Positions 1 to 8,117 of a DNA stretch of 64,000 nt are shown in pieces. Each line of letters opens with the position of its first letter. Positions within the stretch are counted from its first letter, which is position 1. Both the position numbers and the translations under genes were made by a program. The notes under the pieces were generated by a model. It was given only the letters and a program-made list of their open reading frames with translations, was not told the DNA's origin and made no database searches. Source of the DNA: an uncultured Paenibacillus sp. (GTDB lineage Bacteria > Bacillota > Bacilli > Paenibacillales > Paenibacillaceae); NCBI GenBank assembly GCA_937895345.1, contig CALAWP010000033.1, positions 62,001-126,000 of the forward strand, given 5' to 3'.

Positions 1-165
1 GAGGAGATGAACGACTACGAGCGGGTATGGACGCGCGATGCGTTCGACGCGGGCAAGGCGGGCTGGGTTTATGTATGGCCGAACGACCGGGGCTGCCCGG
101 AGGTCGGCTCGGATTCGTGGGCGGAATATTGGAAAGTGAAGCAAGCCGGAGAACGGCAGCGATAA
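1..165 (+). CDS. C-terminal end of an unidentified protein (5' truncated)
   Basis: Frame 1 is open from the first base and ends at TAA 163-165, giving the last 54 residues of a protein that begins left of the window. The tail is rich in Trp, Tyr and charged residues and contains the string WVYVWPNDRG. I do not recognise a family from so short a piece, and no membrane segment or metal motif is visible. A GC-rich imperfect stem (about 172-209) lies between this stop and the stop of the convergent small gene at 212 and could end transcription, but it has no T tract. A real reading frame is supported by codon usage like that of the neighbours. Confidence 0.55.
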   Translation, partial: EEMNDYERVWTRDAFDAGKAGWVYVWPNDRGCPEVGSDSWAEYWKVKQAGERQR

Positions 166-211
166 AAGGAGCGCGGCGGCCCGCCGGGGGAGACCGGCGC
201 GCCGCGGCCGG

Positions 212-361
212 TTACCCGTTGCCGCCCTCCTCCGAGGCGGAGTAAGCGATCAGGGCGATGTCGGTCCCTTTCAGTTCGGACAACCGCTCTTCCAGCTGGC
301 GGATTTGCTCCAGCGCTTCGGGCTCCTGGTCGAGCTCGGCAATGCGAAACGTTCGGTCCAT
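212..361 (-). CDS. Small acidic hypothetical protein, 49 aa
   Basis: A 49-codon minus-strand frame starts with ATG at 361 and stops with TAA at 212. The start is preceded by a strong ribosome site, AAGGAGAAG, about 6 bases upstream. The product begins MDRTFRIAEL. It is rich in Glu and Leu with a likely amphipathic or coiled-coil helix over residues 10-33 (LEQIRQLEERLSEL) and ends with SASEEGGNG. There is no signal peptide or membrane segment. The gene is convergent with the partial gene on its left and divergent from the CopD-like gene at 544. The function is unknown; small proteins of this kind are often lineage-specific. The ribosome site and helix-like composition make it likely real. Confidence 0.6.
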   Translation of the reverse strand: MDRTFRIAELDQEPEALEQIRQLEERLSELKGTDIALIAYSASEEGGNG

Positions 362-543
362 TTGCACCTTCTCCTTGCGTCAGCTTGGGATGTTCGCTAT
401 GATTCAATACCATAATGCGCAATACGCGCTGTTCCTATGCGCCGAGGCATGCCGGAACCACCGCTGGAAGGGCAGCAGTTGAAGCAGTTGAACCAATGGA
501 AGTCCCGCATGGCCGCATCAATATATCGAGAGGAAGAGGCGTT

Positions 544-2001
544 ATGATAGTCAAGCTGGCATCACAAATGTTCCGTTTGCTGTTTCGTCCGTGCATCCGG
601 CTCGGAAGCAGGCAGGGACGATGGGCGCTGCGGAGCGCGGCGCTGCTCGTCGCGTTGTTCGTCATCGCCGGGGGAACGATTCATGCGGCCGCGGCCGCGG
701 CCGGCGGTCCGGTCTTGCCGGAACCGTTTGCCGGCGAGCCGTCGGCGGCCGTCGCCGTCCTTTCCGCTCACGAGCACGGCGGCCATGCCTCCGACGGCGG
801 CGGCGCGGCGGCTGACGGGCGTTTAACGCTGCTGGCGGCGTCGAAGCTGGTCTATTACGTCGCGCTGCTTGCCGCCGCAGGATTTCAACTGCTTGCCGCG
901 GCCGTTCCCCGGGGAGCGGAAGGAGCGGTTCGTCGGGAGAGAATCGGACGGTGGAGCGCCGCCGCCGTCAAAGCTTTGCTGCTGGCGGCGCTGGCGTACA
1001 TATTTTTGCACGCCAACGATTTGGTCAGCCAGCTGGGGGGCGACATCGGGCAATGGCCGCGCGTGTTCGTTATGACGGACGCAGGCCGGTCCTGGCTGGC
1101 GCTGCTCGCGCTGGCGGCGGCCGGCTTCGCCGCGCTTCGATTGCCGGAGCCGCTCGGTGCGGTATGGGCGCTGCTGCTGCTTGCTTCGGAAAGCTTCAAC
1201 GGACACGCCTTCGCCGCTTCGCAAGCCTCCGTCGCCGTTGTTGCGGATTTTGTTCATCTGGTTTGCTCCGCGATTTGGGCGGGAGGGGTCATTCTCCTGC
1301 TATTGTTCTGGAGATACGACCGCAAAGAATGCGGCAGATTCGCCGAATCGTTTGCCCGCTTCGCCTGGCTGGCGATCATCGGCTTGGCGGCAAGCGGCAT
1401 CGCGATGGCATGGGCGATATTGCCGTCATGGATTTATCTGCTGTATACCGCTTGGGGCAACTGGCTGCTTGCCAAGTCGGCGCTCGTTGTTGCCGTCGCG
1501 GCGCTCGGCGCCGCCTTGCGGAGCAGAGCGAGAAGGCGGGAGCTGCCAAGGGGAGTTTTGCTCAAGCTGGACGGAGCGTTGATGGCGGCCATCGTCGCAT
1601 CGGCGGCGGTAATGACGTCGCTGGCGCCCGCGCCCGGCGGAGAGCCGCTGCGGCTGCACGAAATGGGCGAGCAGCTGCATTACACCCTTGCGATCGAGCC
1701 TAACGCGCCGGGGCCGAACGACATTACGCTGACCGTCTGGCTTCCGGAAAGCTCCGGCGAACCGGCCGACGTCCGCCTCCGTCTGTTGCCTGCCGAAGGG
1801 CGGCGGGGCAAGCCGGTCGAGGTGGAGCTCGTCCGGCAGGACGACGGAAAGGAATACGAGTTTCCTGGCTTTGTCGAAACGAACTACCGGTCGGCGGAGC
1901 CGGCCGCATTGCCTTATCCTGGCAAATGGACCGCGGAGCTGATCATTCGCGAAACGAGCGGCGGCACGACGGAGAAGACCGTTTCCTTTGAAACCAACTA
2001 A
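544..2001 (+). CDS. CopD-like copper transport membrane protein
   Basis: This is a 485-residue membrane protein. It has a signal-like first segment (residues 29-50), an exposed His-rich stretch (about 75-84, HEHGGHASDGG), then a block of about seven further hydrophobic segments (97-120, 138-156, 183-200, 205-218, 229-256, 273-300, 305-325, 343-362). The block carries the CopD-style SFNGHAFA and DFVHLVCSAIWAGG motifs (about 217-248). A soluble outside domain of about 115 residues follows and looks like the YtkA/FixH beta-sandwich of YcnJ-type proteins. I chose ATG 544 because AGAGGAAGAGG lies just upstream and a signal segment follows; the frame is also open from 415. CopD proteins move copper across the membrane. 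Unlike YcnJ, no N-terminal CopC domain is seen. A two-component pair follows, but a copper link for it is only inferred. Confidence 0.75.
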   Translation: MIVKLASQMFRLLFRPCIRLGSRQGRWALRSAALLVALFVIAGGTIHAAAAAAGGPVLPEPFAGEPSAAVAVLSAHEHGGHASDGGGAAADGRLTLLAASKLVYYVALLAAAGFQLLAAAVPRGAEGAVRRERIGRWSAAAVKALLLAALAYIFLHANDLVSQLGGDIGQWPRVFVMTDAGRSWLALLALAAAGFAALRLPEPLGAVWALLLLASESFNGHAFAASQASVAVVADFVHLVCSAIWAGGVILLLLFWRYDRKECGRFAESFARFAWLAIIGLAASGIAMAWAILPSWIYLLYTAWGNWLLAKSALVVAVAALGAALRSRARRRELPRGVLLKLDGALMAAIVASAAVMTSLAPAPGGEPLRLHEMGEQLHYTLAIEPNAPGPNDITLTVWLPESSGEPADVRLRLLPAEGRRGKPVEVELVRQDDGKEYEFPGFVETNYRSAEPAALPYPGKWTAELIIRETSGGTTEKTVSFETN

Positions 2002-2142
2002 ACTCGGGGCGGTATCGCCGTTTCTGCACCGCGCGCAGCTCCCAGCGCGCGGTGGGGCGGAACGGGTGTCACCACACGCCTTGGCTGCGAAGATGCGGAT
2101 GCAAGGATCGCGAAATATGTACAAAGGCAGGTGCGGCATCGG

Positions 2143-2985
2143 ATGTCATACAAATGGTTAAAGCGGCTCATCTTGTGGATTCCGACGTTCGTTATCGGAT
2201 TATGGGAATATGTGCGTCATGCCTTTCTGCTTCCTTACATTTCGATGGATCTTGGCAACGCGCTTGCTCCCGTGCTTGTCTTTCTCGTCACGCTTACGCT
2301 GCTTCGCAGCTTGTTCGGCAAGCTGGAAGCGCTGCAGGAATCGCTGAAGCGGCAGCAGGCGGCCAAGGCGGCGTTCGAGGAGCGCGAGCAGCTCGCCCGG
2401 GAGCTGCATGACGGCATTTCGCAATCGCTGTTCATGCTGTCGGTCAAGCTGGACAAGCTGGACAGGGCGGCCTCGGAGGAGGAAGCCGGACGGACGATGA
2501 GCGAAATCAGGCGCACGGTCCGCCATGTGCATGAGGACGTCCGAGGCGCCATCGCCAATTTGAAGACCGAGCCGCTTGATGTCGACAAATATTGGCTGCA
2601 GGGCATGCTCGGCTGGATCGCGGAGCTGGAAAGGTCTTCGGGCATAACGGCCGACGTCGATTGGCGCTTGTCCGACGGCTTGCTGACGGCGAAGCAGAAG
2701 GTGGAGCTGCAGGCGATTATCCGAGAAGCGCTGATGAACGTCCAGAAGCATGCAAAAGCGCGGCATGTCCGGCTGGAAGCGGGACCGGCCGAGAGGGACG
2801 GTTCGTTTCGCTGCGTCGTCGCCGACGACGGGACCGGCATCGACGAAGCGAAGCTGGAGGCCCCGGGCAAATACGGCGTGAAGATGATGCGCGACCGCGC
2901 GAAGGCGATGGGCTGGACGCTCATCGTCGAGCCGGGCGACCGGGGCGGAACAAAGGTCGTGATAGAAGGAGGCGCAGCGCAATGA
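2143..2985 (+). CDS. Sensor histidine kinase, NarL/DegS type (HisKA_3)
   Basis: The 280-residue kinase has two N-terminal hydrophobic segments (about 6-24 and 38-56), a short coiled coil (58-85), an H box ARELHDGISQSL with the phospho-acceptor His at residue 89, and a compact HATPase domain. The N box is REALMNVQKHAKA near residue 199 and the G boxes are ADDGTGID and GTKVVIEG at the end. It has almost no extracytoplasmic loop, so it probably senses within or near the membrane, as LiaS-type kinases do. The start could be GTG 2131 or ATG 2143. It overlaps the response regulator by ATGA, so the pair is co-translated. The signal is not evident; the preceding CopD-like gene ends about 140 bases upstream. 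Confidence 0.85.
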   Translation: MSYKWLKRLILWIPTFVIGLWEYVRHAFLLPYISMDLGNALAPVLVFLVTLTLLRSLFGKLEALQESLKRQQAAKAAFEEREQLARELHDGISQSLFMLSVKLDKLDRAASEEEAGRTMSEIRRTVRHVHEDVRGAIANLKTEPLDVDKYWLQGMLGWIAELERSSGITADVDWRLSDGLLTAKQKVELQAIIREALMNVQKHAKARHVRLEAGPAERDGSFRCVVADDGTGIDEAKLEAPGKYGVKMMRDRAKAMGWTLIVEPGDRGGTKVVIEGGAAQ

Positions 2986-3821
2986 ATAACGGCGACGCCC
3001 GTCAGGTTCGGGTCCTGCTGGTGGACGACCATCCGCACGGCAGGGAAGGGATGCGGGAAATTGTGGAGATCGAGCCGCTGTTCCATATCGTCGGCGAAGC
3101 CGCGAGCGGCGAGGAGGCGCTGGCGCTGGCGCCGGAGCTGAAGCCGGACGTCGTGCTGATGGACATCAACATGCCGGGCATGGGCGGCTTGGAGGCGACT
3201 TATCGGCTGAAGCGGGAGCTCCCGGCGCTGAAGATCGTCATGGTGACCGTATCGGACGATATTGCGAATCTGTTCGAAGCGGTGAAGCGCGGGGCGCAAG
3301 GTTATTTGCTCAAAAACCTGGATCCCTCGTCCTGGCTCGATTATTTGCGCGCGGTGGCGGTGGATGAGGCGCCGTTGTCGAAGGAGCTTGCGTACCGGCT
3401 CCTGCTCGAGTTTTCCGCCGGAGGGAGCGCCGGAGAAGCGGGCGCCGCAAACGGTGGCGGCTTCGGATCGGCCGGCCAAGGCCGGTTCACGGCCGGCGAA
3501 CCGTTCCAAGGCGTCTCGGCGCCTCCGGGGCCGGTTTCAGCCGCAAAGCAAGAAGCCGGAACGGAACGCGCGGGAGGCGCTCCGGAGCGGCAGGGGCGGC
3601 GGCCGGACGAGCGCCATCCTTCCGCGTTGACGGAGCGGGAAAGAGAGGTGCTCGAGCGGGTGGCGACGGGCGCCTCGAACCGGGAAATCGCGGAAACGCT
3701 CGGCATTTCGGAGCATACGGTCAAAAACCATCTGAAAAACATTTTGCAGAAGCTGCATTTGGACAACCGCGTGAAGCTGGCGAGGTATGCGCTGGAGCAA
3801 GGGATTGTCCGCCGGGAATGA
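2982..3821 (+). CDS. NarL-family response regulator with long linker
   Basis: This 279-residue regulator has a receiver domain (about 8-130) with the acidic pair DD15-16, phospho-acceptor D61 in VLMDINMPG and K110 in GYLLKN. The C-terminal LuxR-type helix-turn-helix (about 215-275) carries TEREREVLERVATGASNREIA and ISEHTVKNHL in the expected order. Between them lies an unusually long linker of about 75 residues (about 142-215) rich in Gly, Ala, Pro, Ser and Arg; NarL-type regulators usually have 15-25 residues there. The gene overlaps the kinase stop by 4 bases and is certainly its partner. Targets are not visible in the sequence. Confidence 0.88.
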   Translation: MNNGDARQVRVLLVDDHPHGREGMREIVEIEPLFHIVGEAASGEEALALAPELKPDVVLMDINMPGMGGLEATYRLKRELPALKIVMVTVSDDIANLFEAVKRGAQGYLLKNLDPSSWLDYLRAVAVDEAPLSKELAYRLLLEFSAGGSAGEAGAANGGGFGSAGQGRFTAGEPFQGVSAPPGPVSAAKQEAGTERAGGAPERQGRRPDERHPSALTEREREVLERVATGASNREIAETLGISEHTVKNHLKNILQKLHLDNRVKLARYALEQGIVRRE

Positions 3822-3883
3822 CGGCCGTTCGCCCCGGTTCCGGAGCAACGCTGCGAATCGAGTGAAGGCGGCGGGAATCCGTC

Positions 3884-3912
3884 TTGCAACGCGGTGCAAT
3901 TTTGCATATAAT
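3884..3912 (+). promoter_or_regulatory. SigA promoter of the pheS T-box operon
   Basis: The -35 box TTGCAA (3884-3889) and the consensus -10 box TATAAT (3907-3912) are separated by exactly 17 bases. It lies about 400 bases before pheS, directly in front of the T-box leader, so transcription should begin near 3919. Confidence 0.8.
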
Positions 3913-3918
3913 AAACAG

Positions 3919-4249
3919 TAATATTTGCATAAAACGAATTGCGCAGATGGAGAAAAGTAAGCAGTGCCTTCGTACAGGGAGGGGACGCCGCCGATTGAGA
4001 GCGTGCCCGCGAAACCAGGCTGCCGAAGTTCGCTCCGGAGCATCGTTCTGAACGGTTGCAATGCAGCCCGGCGCGATCTGGATCGCCGGCGGCGCCGCAC
4101 GCTTCGCCAGTAGGAATGGACGGTTCCCGCCGTTATCGGGGCTTGAGGGATTACGGCATGCCGCTGCAGCTTGCAGGCAAGGCTTGGCGCAATCCGAATT
4201 AGGGTGGTACCGCGGTTCTTCCGTCCCTTCGGGGAGGAAGGCCTTTTTT
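3919..4249 (+). promoter_or_regulatory. tRNA-Phe T-box leader with terminator
   Basis: The untranslated leader of pheST shows the T-box hallmark AGGGTGGTACCGCG at 4201-4214, followed by a terminator hairpin (arms within 4218-4240, TTCG loop) and a T run at 4244-4249. An AGTA box is seen at about 3956-3959 near the 5' end. A putative specifier codon TTC (Phe) lies at 4029-4031 in the Stem I region. In this family, uncharged tRNA pairs with the specifier and with the T-box bulge, stabilises the antiterminator and lets transcription reach the synthetase genes. Identity as a Phe T-box follows both from the codon and from the genes downstream. The exact Stem I fold was not computed. Confidence 0.88.
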
Positions 4250-4327
4250 GTTTTATCGGCAATTTCTGCGTCCGGACCGGCTTAACCGGCCGCCGGGCGG
4301 CAGCATGAAATGTTGGAGGCGATGAAT

Positions 4328-5362
4328 ATGAAGGAAAGACTGGAGGCGCTCCGCGAAGAAGCGCTGCAGGAGCTGAAGGGCGTCGAGACGCCGCAGGCGC
4401 TGAACGATTTAAGGGTCAAATATTTGGGCAAAAAAGGCGCGCTTACCGAAATATTGCGCGGCATGGGCGGGCTCAGCGCCGAGGAGCGGCCCGTCATCGG
4501 CCAGGTGGCCAACGACGTGCGAGCCGCGATCGAATCGGTCGTCGAAGAGAAAAGCGAACGGTTCCGCCAGGAGGAAACGGACAACCGGCTGCGCGCGGAA
4601 ACGATCGACGTGACGCTGCCGGGCAACCCGCTGCCGACCGGCGCGGTCCATCCGCTCAACAAGGTGGCGCAGGAGATCGAAGATATTTTTATCGGCATGG
4701 GTTATTCGGTGGCGGAAGGTCCGGAAGTCGAGACGGATTACTACAATTTCGAGGCGCTCAACCTTCCGAAGAACCATCCGGCGCGGGATATGCAGGATTC
4801 GTTCTACATTACGGAAGATATTCTGATGCGAACGCAGACGTCGCCGGTGCAGGTGCGAACGATGCATGCGCGCAAAGGCGAGACGCCGATCCGCGTCATT
4901 TGCCCGGGCAAGGTGTACCGCCGCGACGACGACGACGCGACGCATTCGTTCCAATTCAACCAGATCGAAGGCCTCGTCGTCGGCCCGAATATCCGCATGA
5001 GCGATTTGAAGGGGACGCTGCTTCAGTTCGCCCGCCAGATGTTCGGCGCGCAATCGGAAATCCGGCTTCGTCCGAGCTTCTTCCCGTTTACGGAGCCCAG
5101 CGCCGAGGTGGACGTCACTTGCGCCCAATGCGGGGGCAAAGGGTGCCGGATGTGCAAAGGAACCGGCTGGCTGGAAATTCTCGGCTGCGGCATGGTTCAT
5201 CCGCGGGTGCTCGAAATGGGCGGCTACGATCCGGAAGAAGTCAGCGGGTTTGCGTTCGGCATGGGCGTCGAGCGAATCGCCCTGCTGAAATACGGCATAG
5301 ACGACATTCGTCATTTCTATACGAACGATTTGCGGTTTTTGCGCCAGTTCGCCCGGATGTGA
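4328..5362 (+). CDS. pheS: Phenylalanyl-tRNA synthetase alpha subunit
   Basis: PheS is the catalytic alpha subunit of the alpha2-beta2 enzyme that charges tRNA-Phe. The 344-residue product has the N-terminal coiled coil (residues 1-85, with VKYLGKKGALTEILRGMG), class II synthetase motifs including HPARDMQDSFY and TSPVQVRTM, and the C-terminal FAFGMGVERIALL motif 3. It also carries the cysteine-rich CAQCGGKGCRMCKGTGW segment usual for Firmicute PheS. I chose ATG 4328 rather than the frame's first ATG at 4310, because GGAGGC at 4315-4320 is 8 bases before 4328 and the N-terminus then matches the family. It is followed by pheT after 47 bases and is controlled by the T-box leader. Confidence 0.97.
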   Translation: MKERLEALREEALQELKGVETPQALNDLRVKYLGKKGALTEILRGMGGLSAEERPVIGQVANDVRAAIESVVEEKSERFRQEETDNRLRAETIDVTLPGNPLPTGAVHPLNKVAQEIEDIFIGMGYSVAEGPEVETDYYNFEALNLPKNHPARDMQDSFYITEDILMRTQTSPVQVRTMHARKGETPIRVICPGKVYRRDDDDATHSFQFNQIEGLVVGPNIRMSDLKGTLLQFARQMFGAQSEIRLRPSFFPFTEPSAEVDVTCAQCGGKGCRMCKGTGWLEILGCGMVHPRVLEMGGYDPEEVSGFAFGMGVERIALLKYGIDDIRHFYTNDLRFLRQFARM

Positions 5363-5409
5363 CGGGAGGCGCTGCCGTCGCGACAAGACGATAGAAGGGA
5401 AGAAACGAA

Positions 5410-7851
5410 ATGAAAGTATCCTATCAATGGCTGAAGGATTATATCGATTTGGACGGCATAACGCCGGAAGAGCTGGCGGAGAAGATGACCCGCGGAGGCA
5501 TCGAGATCGACGCCGTCGAATCCCGCAACAAAGGCGTATCCGGCGTAGTGGTCGGCTACGTGAAGGAAAGGAACAAACATCCGGACGCAGACAAGCTGAG
5601 CGTGTGCAAAGTGGACGTCGGTACGGGCGAGGAGCTGCAGATCGTTTGCGGCGCGCCTAACGTCGCCGCCGGCCAGCGCGTGCCGGTTGCCGTCGTCGGC
5701 GCCAAGCTGCCGGGAGATTTCAAGATCAAGCGAGCCAAGCTGCGCGGCGTGGAATCGCAAGGCATGATATGTTCGGCGAAGGAGCTGGGCTTGAACGACA
5801 AGCTGCTGTCCAAGGAGCAGCAGGAGGGCATTCTCGTCCTTCCGGATTCGGTGCCGGCAGGAGCGCCGATCGGCGATGTGCTCGCCATCGACGACGCGGT
5901 GCTGGAGCTCGATCTGACGCCCAACCGTTCCGATTGTTTGAGCATGATCGGCGCGGCATACGAAGCGGCCGCATTGACGGGGCGCGAGGCGAAGCTGCCG
6001 GACGCTTCCGTGCACCATGCCGCGGAGCGGACGGAGCAATACGTATCCGTCCGGGTAGAGGCGCCGGAGCAATGCCCGCTCTATACGCTCCGTTACATTA
6101 AGAACGTCAGAATCGGCCCTTCTCCGCAATGGCTGCAAAACCGTCTCATGGCCGCGGGCGTCCGTCCGATCAACAATGTGGTGGACGTTACGAACTATGT
6201 CATGCTCGAGTACGGGCAGCCGCTGCACGCGTTCGACGCCGACCGCATTCCGGAGGGACGGATTGTCGTTCGTTTCGCGAAGGAAGGCGAGACGCTCGTT
6301 ACGCTGGACGATCAGGAGCGCAAGCTGGAGCCGCATATGCTCGTCATCGCCGATATGAACGGGCCGATCGGATTGGCCGGCGTCATGGGCGGCGCAAGCA
6401 CGGAAGTGACGGCGGCCACGGTCAATATCGCCCTGGAGTCGGCCAAGTTCGACGGCGGCACGATCCGCAAGACGTCGAGGCAGCTCGGCCTCCGCTCCGA
6501 ATCGAGCCTGCGCTTCGAGAAGGAAGTAGATCCTTCCCGCGTCATCCCGGCGCTGGACCGCGCTGCGGCGCTCATCGCCGAGCTGGCGGACGGACTCGCG
6601 ACAGACGGTTATATCGAGGCGGCTTCCCGCAAGTTTGAGCCGGCGCAAGTTGCGGTGGCGTTGGAGAAAGTGAACCGCTATCTCGGAACGGACTTGTCGA
6701 GCCTGGAGGTTCGCGCCATCTTGGGCCGGCTGCAATTTCCTTACGAGCTGCGGGACGGCGACGTATTCGTCGTCGAAGTGCCGACGCGCCGCGGCGATAT
6801 TTCGCGCGACGTCGATCTGATCGAAGAGATTGCCCGACTGCACGGCTATGACAACATCCCGACGACGCCGATCTTCGGCGACGTCATTCCGGGAGCGCTG
6901 ACGAAGGCGCAGGCGATTCGCCGCGAGCTGCGCAAGCGGCTGTCGGATGCGGGGCTCCACGAAGTGATCAGCTACTCCTTCACAAGTCCCGAACGGACGG
7001 AGCTGTTCCCGGAGCTGGCGGAAGGAACGGCGGCGATCAAGCTGTCCATGCCGATGAGCGAGGAGCGAAGCGTCCTCCGCAAGACGCTGATCGGACAATT
7101 GATCGAAACGGCCGCCTACAACCGCAACCGGAAAAACGAATCGCTCGCCTTGTTCGAGATCGGCAGCGTCTTCCATACGGACGAGGAGCGGCTAACCCGC
7201 CTCCCGCAGGAAAAACACCGCTTTGCGGCGCTGCTGACGGGCAGCAAATCGGAGGCGGGCTGGAACCGCAAGCCGCAGCCGTATGACTTTTACGATGCCA
7301 AAGGCGTGCTGGAAACGATATTCAGCGTTCTTGGCGTGGAGGATGCCGTCTCTTACGTTCCGGCCCAGCCGCGCCATTTCCACCCGGGCCGAACGGCTGC
7401 CGTCGTGCTGAACGGGGTGAACGGTCCCGAAACGATCGGGTACGTCGGTCAGCTGCATCCTTCCTTGCAGCAGGATTCCGATCTGGGCGACACGTATTTG
7501 GCCGAAATTGCCCTCGCCCCGCTTTACGAGGTGGCCGGCGCCGAGATCGCATACAAGGCGCTGCCGCGTTATCCGGCCATTGGACGGGATTTGGCCGTCG
7601 TCGTCGGCGCGGAAGTGCCGGCAGCCAGCCTTTTGGACGCGGTGAAGGGCGAAGCCGGCGAGCTGCTCGAGTCCGTGCGGGTGTTCGACGTTTATACCGG
7701 CGAGAAACTCGGCGCGGGCCGGAAGAGCGTGGCGCTGTCGCTCGTATACCGCCATGCGGAACGCACATTGACCGATGAAGAAGTCGCCGGATTGCAAGAC
7801 AAGGTGATGCAAAAATTGGAACAATCTTTTGCAGCAGAATTGCGCAAATAG
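5410..7851 (+). CDS. pheT: Phenylalanyl-tRNA synthetase beta subunit
   Basis: PheT is the 813-residue beta subunit that binds tRNA and edits mischarged Tyr-tRNA-Phe. Domains follow the family order: N-terminal catalytic-like start (MKVSYQWLKDYIDLD), an EMAP/tRNA-binding OB fold (about 40-150, HPDADKLSVCKVDVG), B3/B4 editing domain (about 210-390), B5 domain (about 405-475), the catalytic-like core and the C-terminal FDX-ACB anticodon-binding domain (about 718-812, YPAIGRDLAVVV). The ribosome site GAAGGGAAG precedes ATG 5410. Length is normal. It is co-transcribed with pheS and ends at a good terminator. Confidence 0.97.
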   Translation: MKVSYQWLKDYIDLDGITPEELAEKMTRGGIEIDAVESRNKGVSGVVVGYVKERNKHPDADKLSVCKVDVGTGEELQIVCGAPNVAAGQRVPVAVVGAKLPGDFKIKRAKLRGVESQGMICSAKELGLNDKLLSKEQQEGILVLPDSVPAGAPIGDVLAIDDAVLELDLTPNRSDCLSMIGAAYEAAALTGREAKLPDASVHHAAERTEQYVSVRVEAPEQCPLYTLRYIKNVRIGPSPQWLQNRLMAAGVRPINNVVDVTNYVMLEYGQPLHAFDADRIPEGRIVVRFAKEGETLVTLDDQERKLEPHMLVIADMNGPIGLAGVMGGASTEVTAATVNIALESAKFDGGTIRKTSRQLGLRSESSLRFEKEVDPSRVIPALDRAAALIAELADGLATDGYIEAASRKFEPAQVAVALEKVNRYLGTDLSSLEVRAILGRLQFPYELRDGDVFVVEVPTRRGDISRDVDLIEEIARLHGYDNIPTTPIFGDVIPGALTKAQAIRRELRKRLSDAGLHEVISYSFTSPERTELFPELAEGTAAIKLSMPMSEERSVLRKTLIGQLIETAAYNRNRKNESLALFEIGSVFHTDEERLTRLPQEKHRFAALLTGSKSEAGWNRKPQPYDFYDAKGVLETIFSVLGVEDAVSYVPAQPRHFHPGRTAAVVLNGVNGPETIGYVGQLHPSLQQDSDLGDTYLAEIALAPLYEVAGAEIAYKALPRYPAIGRDLAVVVGAEVPAASLLDAVKGEAGELLESVRVFDVYTGEKLGAGRKSVALSLVYRHAERTLTDEEVAGLQDKVMQKLEQSFAAELRK

Positions 7852-7868
7852 GCAGGAAACCTCCCGAG

Positions 7869-7911
7869 CCGCATCGAAATAGTTCCTTGTGAACATCGAT
7901 GCGGTTTTGTT
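7869..7911 (+). terminator. Rho-independent terminator after pheST
   Basis: A perfect 9-bp stem (CCGCATCGA at 7869-7877 pairs with TCGATGCGG at 7896-7904) is followed by TTTTGTT. It closes the pheST unit and separates it from the zapA-like gene. Confidence 0.85.
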
Positions 7912-8117
7912 CCCCTATAAGAACGTATACATTTCATGTTAAACGGAGTCAATTGGGGTGCAAAAAAAGTAATCTATTTGCCTTGCGCCGGTGAATGTCA
8001 TTCCGGATGCAGCGCAGGTTTGGCGCCGATTGGCGGCGCCGGCCGGCTGCCGCCCGGCGGGGCGGGAGCGACATGAAGCGCAAGCCGCTCGACTTGGAAG
8101 ATGGGAGGATACGTGAA

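Noticed and set aside
172..209. GC-rich imperfect stem between the first two genes as a terminator
   Set aside because: It has an internal loop and no T tract on either strand, so it is mentioned only as a possibility.
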